Part shown: positions 56,043 through 64,000 of the stretch, in pieces | Position numbering within the stretch: the stretch's first letter is position 1 | Layout of the letters: the number at the start of each line of letters is the position of its first letter | DNA from: Megamerina dolium | Lineage: Eukaryota > Arthropoda > Insecta > Diptera > Megamerinidae | Assembly: GCA_963854835.1 (NCBI GenBank) | Contig: OY978530.1 | Location: 12,040,609-12,104,608 of the forward strand | Length of the DNA: 64,000 bases | Direction of reading: 5' to 3' | Program-made: the position numbers and the translations under genes | The notes under the pieces: model-generated | Databases searched by the model: none | Seen by the model: the letters and a program-made list of their open reading frames with translations, nothing else | Told to the model about the DNA's origin: nothing

Positions 56043-59005
56043 ATGAAAAAAACAAATATGCCTCGGATAAGGACTACCGCTTTTGTTGATGACCCACGCA
56101 AACGAAAAAAGGACCACGATTTACGGATATGCACCAGGAATGTCCGATCCCTTTATAGGGAGGGTGCCTCTATCCAGCTGGTTGATATCCTCGAAAAATA
56201 CAGAGCTGACATCACCGCTCTTCAGGAAATGCGATGGACAGGACAGGGCTGCTCCAAAAGAGCGTCCTGTGACATCTACTACAGTTGCCATGCTCAAAGG
56301 CACGAATTAGGATGTGGATTTTTGGTCAGCAAGAGACTACGACATCTTGTCTCACAGTTCACGCCTGTGAACGAACGGCTGGCCACAATCCGCATCAAGG
56401 CAAAATTTTTCAACATCAGCCTTATATGTGCCCACGCTCCGACGGATGAGAAGGACAATGTGACCAAGGAGAGCTTCTTTCAGCGCCTCGAAGAAGCTTA
56501 TGACCGCTGCCCCCGCCACGATATCAAAATCGTGCTTGGCGACTTTAATGCCAGGGTGGGCAAGGAAGGTACCTTTGGTCCAACTGTCGGAAAATTCAGC
56601 CTCCACCAGAACACCTCCGATAACGGAATGAGGCTGATCGACTTCGCCGCAGCACGAAACATGGTAATTGGTGGTACCAGATTCCAGCATCTCGACATCC
56701 ACAAAGCCACATGGCTGTCTCCAGATCAACGTACAAGAAACCAAATTGATCATGTGGTGATTGACGGAAGGCATGCTTCCAGTGTGATGGACGTGAAATC
56801 GATCCGTGGTGCCAACATCGACTCGGATCACTACCTTGTTGCAGCTAAGGTGCGCACACACCTATGTGTCGCAAATAATAAGAGAAGTCCCACACAGAGA
56901 AAGCTCGACGTCAGTAAGCTGCGATCACCAGAGACAGCAGATGCATTTTCCACTCGACTATCGGATCTGCTTATGCAGAACACTCCCCCACTTGATACAT
57001 GCGCACGGTGGACACATATATCCCACTCCACGACTACTGCTGCCGAGGAGGTAATCGGTTACTACCGGCCTCTGAGGAATGAGTGGTATGATCAGGAGTG
57101 TCGCGACGCTACCGCAGAGAAAGACGCCGCCTACAGAAAAACCCTGCGTGCAGGCGTAACGCGAGCTGTTAAGGAGCGGTATAGAGAGAAAAGGAGTGCA
57201 GAGAGACGTCTTTTCAGGCGCAAGAAGAGGGAGTTGGAAAGACGTGAGTGTGAGGAGATAGAGATGTGCACCGACAAGAATGAGACTCGAAAATTCTTCG
57301 AAAAGATCAAGCGCCTGAGTGGAGGTTTAAATCCCGGAGCCTCTTCTTGTCGTGATGGAAATGTGAATGTGGTAACGGATGTCCAGAGTGTACTGAGACT
57401 ATGGAGGGAACACTTCTCCACGTTACTGAATGGCGATGCTACGAACAATTCCGCCAGTGGAGGTGTTTTCCCGATGACCCCAATTACAGATGATGGTGTT
57501 GATATTCCACCACCCGACTATGACGAGGTTGAAACGGCCATTTTAAGGCTGAAGAATAATAAAGCTGCAGGTGCTGATGGCCTGCCTGCCGAGTTGTTTA
57601 AGACCGGAGGCGATGAGCTGCTCACCCGCATGCACCAGCTCATAAGCAGAATATGGTCGGATGAAAGCATGCCTGATGATTGGAGGCTCAGTGTTCTCTG
57701 TCCTGTACATAAAAAAGAAGACCCCACAATTTGCGCCAACTACCGTGGAATAAGTCTCCTGAGTATCGCATACAAGGTTCTATCGAGCGTACTGTGTGAA
57801 AGGTTGAAGCCTATGCTCAGCAACCTGATTGGACTTTATCAGTGTGGCTTCAGACCTGGTAAATCCACCATCGACCAGATTTTCACACTGCGCCAAATCC
57901 TGGAGAAGACCCAAGAAAAACAGATCGACACACACCACCTATTTGTTGATTATAAAGCCGCTTTCGACAGTCCGGTAAGGGATTACCTCTACGCAACAAT
58001 GTCTGAGTTCGGTATTCCTGCAAAGCTCATTCGACTTTGTAGAATGACACTGCATAACTCCCGTTGTGCAGTGAAAATTGGAAGGACCTCTCCGCACCGT
58101 TTAATACCGAACGGGGTTTCAGACAAGGTGATTCGTTATCGTGCGACTTCTTCAATCTTATTATGGAGAAAATAATACGAGCTGCTGATCTACGACATAA
58201 TGGCACTATCTTCAACAAAAGTGTCATGCTGTTAGCGTATGCCGACGATATTGACATAATCGGCATGAACACGCGAGCAGTCAGTGCAGCATTCTCAGAG
58301 TTGGAAAGAGAGTCGCGTCGGATGGGTCTCACGGTGAACGAGGGCAAGACGAAGTATCTAGTGTCAACAAACAAAGAGTCCCGGCGTCTTGGACAGCACG
58401 TCACTGTTGACAACTACGCTTTTGAAGTAGTAAGGCACTTTGTCTATCTTGGAACCAGCATTAACAGCAGTAATGACGTCAGCTTGGAGATCATGCGTAG
58501 GATAACTCTTGCTAACAGGTGTTACTTTGGGCTGAGTAAGCAATTGAGAAGTCGAACCCTCTCTCGAAGAACGAAAACTACACTCTACAAGTCTCTCATC
58601 ATGCCTGTCCTAACATATGGCGCTGAAGCCTGGACAATCTCCATCTCGGATGAGCGAATGCTTGGAGTTTTCGAGAGAAAAGTCCTACGCAAGATCTTTG
58701 GACCTATTTGCGTTGGTGGCGAGTACCGAATAAGGTACAACCATGAGCTGTACGAGCTATATGCCGATATTGACATAGTAAAGCGCATCAAAATCCAGCG
58801 GCTGCGCTGGCTAGGTCATGTCGAGCGAATGGAAGAACACGCTCCAGCAAAAAAGGTGTTATATTCGGAACCCGCTGGAGGACGACGCAGAAGAGGAAGA
58901 CCTAACCTCCGGTGGAAAGACCAAGTACTGGAGAACCTGACGGCGCTTGGAATTTCTAACTGGCGCCAGCTAGCGAAGAACAGAGATGGCTGGCGAAGCA
59001 TGTAA
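56043..59005 (+). pseudogene. RTE ORF: AP endonuclease and reverse transcriptase, one frameshift
   Basis: ATG at 56,043; MPRIRT at 56,058 is an alternative start. The endonuclease spans residues ~25-260: CTRNVRSLYREG, ALQEMRW, CAHAPTDEKD, LGDFNARVG and [10 protein letters not shown]. The RT spans ~480-900: KNNKAAGADGLPAELFKTGG, WRLSVLCPVHKKEDPTICAN, YRGISLLSIAYKVLSSVLCE, FVDYKAAFDS, then in a second frame RGFRQGDSLSCDFFN and YADD (58,238-58,249). The C-terminus has RLRWLGHVERMEEHA and GRPNLRWKDQ. One base is missing in GGAAGGACC near 58,080, so the 710-codon frame ends at 58,175 while the correct frame runs to 59,005. It also stops four codons earlier than the other copies. Confidence 0.93.
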
Positions 59006-59059
59006 TTTTCGGCCTAAATCGATATTCGGTTGTTATGGCCACATAAGTAACTAAGTAAG
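56043..59059 (+). mobile_element. RTE-type LINE, most complete copy
   Basis: About 3 kb with one long ORF (endonuclease plus RT), a short 3' UTR (TTTTCGGCCTAAATCGATAT) and a TAAG-type tail (59,043-59,059). Lengths and single-ORF plan fit the RTE clade. All other RTE pieces in the window derive from this family. Confidence 0.93.
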
Positions 59060-59959
59060 CATTCACAACATCAATCGTCAAGTTTACCAGAGTTGATTAG
59101 ATCGTATATAATTTCTTCTGATTTTTGGAAGAATGAAATCAAAACCACACCATTTAGGTTTCACCATTATTTTCTTTCTGGCTCTTTTCAAAAATTTCAC
59201 TTTACTTTTAAAACTATTTTAATCTATTTCAAATCTACTTTCATATCTATTTGAATGGGGTTGCATAACACAAGAGTGGAATTTATACAGCTTCAAATTA
59301 ACCTTAGCTTATAACCAGAATGTGTATATCTCATACACCCTCTATGCTCTTAGTAATTTATTATTTTTTAGATTGCACTGCTTGGAATGCAGACGATTTG
59401 GACTATAGTGCTAAAAGCTGACCGCAGCTATAAATCTGAATTTGATGTTTTACTCGCTTTATTGATTATGCTTTTGGAATTTTATTTGTTATATAGACGG
59501 CATTTATACCAAAGCATATTTTCCTTTCTGTTACTACAACGCATATGTCAACATAGAAATTGCTTAGTTCACAAGTTCGACAACAATGTTACCATGTGTA
59601 CAGTGGTCAAAATTATACATTTTCATTTTGAATAAATTCTTTTTTTAATTTTTTCCATTTAATTTATATCGCTCTGCTTGAAATTGATTATCATTTTTTT
59701 TCTAGGCCTCGTCAATTTGGCTGATTTATTTCTGTTAGGTTTTTTTTCTTGTGTTCTCTTAATTCCACATTTCACCTTTTTTTTCAATTGATTGAACATG
59801 TCTGTCAGGCGAAGTACTGAAATTTGAGTGGCAATAAATCCACGATTCCAAATTGTAACATCTGCAGGAATCCAATTAGGATTACTGGAAATTTGATTAA
59901 AACTGTTTGTAACCACGCTTTTCATAAGTCATGCATAACAAGATACTTGCAAACGAAGG
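59060..59959. other. Unclassified, with a Tc1-like end motif
   Basis: AT-rich DNA. TACAGTGGTCAAAATTATAC at 59,599-59,618 looks like a Tc1/mariner terminal repeat after a TA target, but no partner is found. Frames at 59,387-59,635 (+) and 59,659-59,925 (-) show no domain. Confidence 0.4.
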
Positions 59960-60710
59960 ATAGTTGTAAGTAGCGCGCATCCTTCAACAAGCAGAGATAC
60001 CACTCCTAGTAAGTCTCCCGGTCCTTGTCAAAACACTAGATCTCAAAGTCAAAGACATCCTGATATATCTCTGACAGGTATGTCATATGGGCAGGATATG
60101 CCTCAAGCTCAGAAATCACCCCAAGAACTTGGTTAATACGGCTGTATTACCTCAACAAGCAGAAATGCTTGCTGCTTTGAGCCAACAATTAACACAATTA
60201 ATTGAATCCAATATCAAAGCAGGATTTAGACGTTTGAATGCCCAGACGGCAACAACTAGACCGATAGCAACTCAACATGTACCAACCGAACAACAAACTA
60301 TAGAGCAGCTGTTAGGACTACCAAATGTTGCTGAGCGTGCTGTAAGTTCGAATGCAAAATTGCGAATTCCTTCCACATTTTCTCCTGGCTCGCAAATAAT
60401 TTCAATTATCGCGTAATTTTATTTTTCGCGTGGAAGCTCTCACTAACCAAACTCTTGGAGGTAATTTTGAGCTATTGTGTCGATATGCTAGTACACTTTG
60501 ATGCTAAAGACGATACCTATGATGTTGGAGAAGAAGTATATAGACGTAATTTCAAGTAAAAGCAATTTTGAGCACGGCTATAATGCAAAATTAGCACCAA
60601 CGTTTGTCAAAGCTCGTATTCGTAGAAAGCTTGGTAATCGTTATTATGAGCTGGAGGATTCGCAAGGTAGAATAATTGGAATATACCACGCTAAAGATAT
60701 CCGACAATAA
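59960..60710 (+). pseudogene. LTR-element gag and integrase C-terminus, fused by deletion
   Basis: Gag pieces: AALSQQLTQLIESNIKAGFR and RRLNAQTATTRPIAT (60,160-60,260), then FRVEALTNQTLGGNFELLC and RYASTL (60,430-60,500). A few bases later another frame holds integrase C-terminal sequence: LAPTFVKARIRRKLGNRYYE and LEDSQGRIIGIYHAKDIRQ, ending with TAA at 60,708-60,710. RT, RNase H and the integrase core are missing between, so an internal deletion joined gag to the end of pol. It lies about 120 bp before the second LTR, where pol should end. Confidence 0.75.
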
Positions 60711-60819
60711 TGCAACTTAGGTATGGTATATGCATACATTCTGTTCTGATTTTTCGTTTCGCTACAAGCTGATGATCAGATTTTGTTTGATTCTTCCTAC
60801 CCCCCAAGACCTGATTTTG

Positions 60820-60832
60820 GTTGGGGGGAAAA
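60820..60832 (+). promoter_or_regulatory. Polypurine tract
   Basis: GGTTGGGGGGAAAA directly before the LTR start at 60,833, as expected for priming of plus-strand DNA. Confidence 0.75.
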
Positions 60833-61229
60833 TGTAGTAGCGCTTGTGGCAGGATTATATAGGTATTTATTCTGAAACCCAACTGTTTGTAGTGATTACC
60901 CTACATTCAACATTTTATTGTATTTAAACATTGAACTATTTTAACAATCGATGGTGTCGCCATCAAGTGGCCATCGCAGAACAAAATTAAACCAAATTTC
61001 CAACTTTTTGATTGGAAAATTATTGTTATATTCTGTATTTTCTGCAAGTCATGTTATAAAATGAGGTATCTTAGTTGCAAAATGCAGAACGTCTAATCAT
61101 TTTCCTGAGCAGAGTACAAGTGACATAGTCGCGGTAGCGTATAAAAGTGAAAAGAAAATAAAAATTAAAAATATTTCAAGTCACCACCTAAATCACTCAT
61201 ATTATACATTCTGAGGTATTTCCAGAACG
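60833..61229 (+). repeat. 3' LTR
   Basis: 397 bp, TGTAGTAGCGC to TTTCCAGAACG, matching 51,124-51,520. A polypurine tract precedes it, and repeat unit B starts within a few bases after it. Confidence 0.87.
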
Positions 61230-61233
61230 TAAG

Positions 61234-61380
61234 AAAAGTTATCGAATGATTGTGACTTGTGCTTGATTAACTATTTATACATATATTTAAATATATATAA
61301 TTTTTGGTAAATAGCTCAGTCAGTGAAACCGCGATATTTCAGATTTAAATTTTTGCTTTATTTTCAATGTTTTTGCATTG
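61234..61380. repeat. Repeat unit B (partial)
   Basis: Contains GAAAAGTTATCGAATGATTG, TTTTTGGTAAATAGCTCAGT and GAAACCGCGATATTTCAGAT, all found in units A and C in the same order, but without the first half and with only a short TA stretch. Confidence 0.85.
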
Positions 61381-61385
61381 CCTAT

Positions 61386-62064
<679 letters not shown>

Positions 62065-62073
62065 AGGCTTGTG

Positions 62074-62151
62074 TAGTTCATGAACTAAATGAACTAAAGA
62101 ACTAGCTCACCAAAATGAACTAGTTCACTAGTTCGGTCTTTTCACTGAACT
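62074..62151 (+). promoter_or_regulatory. Subterminal GAACT motif cluster of the hAT element
   Basis: At least eight copies of GAACT or its complement AGTTC in 78 bp. hAT transposases are known to bind short subterminal repeats, so these are probable binding sites. Confidence 0.7.
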
Positions 62152-62406
62152 ATATTTTCAGTGTTACTATTTTCTAAAAATTTTTCAACAATTCCTAAAA
62201 TTTCTTCAATACTAAACATACCCCGGCGGGCAAATGAAAAAAAAAAATGATATGGCAATACATTCCACTTGTGCGCCAAAAACAGTTTGCTAAATTGAAA
62301 TTGAACTGCATATTAAATTCTTGATAAACCGGAGATTTGGTAATTATAATTACATATTTTGAACATTAAACTTTGATAGTGACTAGTTTTTTTTTGTGCA
62401 GACGGA

Positions 62407-64000
62407 ATGAGGAAGCGTAGTGCGGTGTGGGGCCACTTCAACGAAGTAAGCAGCAGTAAAGCAAAATGTCGATACTGCCAACAAGACATCAGCTTACAAT
62501 GTGGATCGCACAGAAATATGCAGCGGCACATGAAAGCCAAGCATCCTTTCATGTTAATTGAAAACAAACAGCGTTACGAGAGTCAAGTGGAAAATGATTT
62601 GGCGGAGGAGCAAGTAGTACTGCCCACGCGAAATCTTGCGCAGCCAGAGCCAGTGCAACGAACGAGTGTGCGAACATCTGTAACACAACCAACAATTTCA
62701 CAGTACGCGCATAAACCGTCGACTGGCAAAAAGGGCAAAGAAATCGATAAACAGCTCGTAAAGATGATCGCCAAGGGACACCACGCTTTACGCATTGTGG
62801 AGGAACCAGAAATGAAAAAGCTGCTTCAGATGGTATCACAGTGCCCTAATTACCAACCTCCAAGCAGGAAAACAGTGTCAGAGCAAATTTTACCACAAAT
62901 TTATGAAGACCTACTTGTTAATGCAAAAAATAAGCTTCGCGAAGCAACTGCAGTATGCCTCACAACTGATGGGTGGACGTCGCGTATTAACAAACATTTT
63001 ATTGCTGTGACTGCACACTTCATAGAAAAAAATTCAGAGCTTTGTTCTATTTTAGTCTGTTGTAAAGAATTTTGTGAGAGGCAGACTAGTGATAACTTGT
63101 GCAATTTTTTGAAAGAAGTTATGGCTGAGTGGGACGTTTCTCACAAAATTGCGGCTGTGGTGAGTGACAATGCACCGAACATAATAAACGCTATTAGACT
63201 AGGCGGATGGGAGTCGATAGGCTGCTTTGCTCACCTTTTAAATTTGATTGTTCAACATGCAGTTACAGAAATTTCAGACGTTTTGCAACAAGTAAAAGCA
63301 ATTGTAGAGTTTTTTAACAGAAGTACACATGGACTTAAAAAACTCATAGAGGCACAAAAACACATGAATTTATCTCCCTTGAAATTAAAACAAGATGTAT
63401 CTACCCGCTGGAATGCGACATATGACATGCTTGAGCGCATAGTAAAACTGAAGGACGCGGTGGTAACCACTCTTGCACTCTTGCGTTCTGATCTCATTAT
63501 TGACCAACAGGGTTGGGAAATAATAAAGGAAGCTTTGCTTCTTCTGAAACCTTTTTACGAGGTTACTATGGAGATAAGTTCAGAAAAAAATGTTACATTA
63601 TCTAAAGTAAAACTCATTCAAAGTTTTCTTTTAAAATATTCATGTCAAAATGAAAAAGTACTGGCTTTGAAAGATTCTTTAAAGAAAGGTATGCAAACGC
63701 GATTCAGAAATTTGGAAATGAACTCATTATATGCTGAATGCACTTTGTTAGATCCCAGATTTAAGCAAAAAGGTTTCAAAGACGGTGCAGCTAGCTTTCA
63801 AGCTGTAGAAAATCTGAAACATAAGATTGAGAACATTGAACTTACTGAAGGTGGATATTGCATACTAAGTGCCAACGCTAATAGGACTTCAAATGAAGAA
63901 AACGAAAATAATATCTGGGATGAATATGATGAAAGTATTAGAAACATTCATAGACCTGAAAATAAAACTGCCGCGGGCTTACGCGAATTGGATAAATATC
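62407..64000 (+). CDS. hAT transposase, open to the window end
   Basis: ATG at 62,407 opens 531 codons with no stop or shift up to the window edge. A BED zinc finger is at the N-terminus: SAVWGHF (residues 5-11), C21, C24, H41 and H46. A Gln/Thr-rich linker follows, then a Hermes-type DNA-binding region, then the RNase H-like core with D188 in LTTDGWTS, D254 in VVSDNAPN and C273/H276 in CFAHLL, and LDPRFK at 449-454. The catalytic Glu and hATC dimerisation domain are expected beyond 64,000. TTTTTTTTTGTGCAG just before the ATG looks like a splice acceptor, so an upstream exon is possible. It resembles ZBED-type proteins, but subterminal repeats at 62.1 kb indicate a transposon. A cut-and-paste transposase acting in the nucleus. 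Confidence 0.93.
   Translation, partial: MRKRSAVWGHFNEVSSSKAKCRYCQQDISLQCGSHRNMQRHMKAKHPFMLIENKQRYESQVENDLAEEQVVLPTRNLAQPEPVQRTSVRTSVTQPTISQYAHKPSTGKKGKEIDKQLVKMIAKGHHALRIVEEPEMKKLLQMVSQCPNYQPPSRKTVSEQILPQIYEDLLVNAKNKLREATAVCLTTDGWTSRINKHFIAVTAHFIEKNSELCSILVCCKEFCERQTSDNLCNFLKEVMAEWDVSHKIAAVVSDNAPNIINAIRLGGWESIGCFAHLLNLIVQHAVTEISDVLQQVKAIVEFFNRSTHGLKKLIEAQKHMNLSPLKLKQDVSTRWNATYDMLERIVKLKDAVVTTLALLRSDLIIDQQGWEIIKEALLLLKPFYEVTMEISSEKNVTLSKVKLIQSFLLKYSCQNEKVLALKDSLKKGMQTRFRNLEMNSLYAECTLLDPRFKQKGFKDGAASFQAVENLKHKIENIELTEGGYCILSANANRTSNEENENNIWDEYDESIRNIHRPENKTAAGLRELDKY

Noticed and set aside
56352..56861. 169-codon minus frame
   Set aside because: Antisense shadow of the RTE endonuclease, without recognisable domain.
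59387..59635. 82-codon + frame as a membrane protein
   Set aside because: Leu/Phe-rich stretch in AT-rich DNA; no start context, no partner exons, no motif.
62313..63497. Minus-strand frames at 62.3-63.5 kb
   Set aside because: All are antisense to the open hAT transposase frame on the + strand.

Overview
The window looks like repeat-rich, AT-rich DNA of a higher dipteran, most likely a tephritid fruit fly. I infer this from the mix of repeats: a DD41D 'rosa'-type mariner, jockey, LOA, R1 and RTE LINEs, Tc1 elements with long inverted repeats, a pogo/Tigger element, a hAT element, gypsy-type LTR elements, and long (TA)n tracts. Species cannot be assigned. I recognise no ordinary host gene. 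Nearly every coding signal is a transposable element (TE) protein, usually broken, and elements sit inside one another several layers deep.

Layout. 0-3.1 kb: (TA)n tracts, an internally deleted RTE LINE (+) and a Tc1 transposon (-). 3.2-10.6 kb: an almost complete jockey LINE (-) whose ORF1 is split by a LOA LINE (7.18-10.24 kb); target duplications and reading frame agree exactly. 10.9-15.4 kb: an older RNase H-bearing LINE (-) carrying a rosa mariner and a (TA)n/SINE insertion. 15.4-19.2 kb: pieces of an LTR element (-), a jockey fragment and SINEs, including one SINE inside another. 19.2-21.9 kb: unexplained sequence with a few exon-like islands. 21.9-28.5 kb: SINE head, RTE piece, R1-clade LINE, an LTR element with a 1.6 kb 3' LTR interrupted by RTE, and a jockey 3' part. 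28.5-34.6 kb: three mariner-type elements or remnants and LTR gag debris. 35.6-37.7 kb: an IR/DR Tc1 element with a SINE in its transposase. 38.5-43.4 kb: a near full-length second LOA copy with a 12-bp target duplication. 43.9-50.4 kb: gypsy pol debris, RTE pieces and a very old LOA-like LINE. 51.1-61.2 kb: two matching 397-bp LTRs enclosing gag/integrase remnants, a Tigger transposon and the most complete RTE LINE. 61.2-64 kb: a repeated unit followed by a hAT transposon whose transposase frame is open to the window end.

How the parts relate. LINEs supply endonuclease and reverse transcriptase (RT). A tRNA-derived SINE with at least ten copies or fragments must borrow such machinery. DNA transposons encode their own DDE/D enzymes. 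Only the hAT frame shows no lesion in the visible part; the others carry stops, frameshifts, deletions or insertions. No CRISPR array, operon or functional tRNA gene was seen. The best leads are the SINE family, the nested insertions that date each other, the three-copy repeat unit near the hAT element, the intact-looking hAT frame, and the unexplained 19.2-21.9 kb island.
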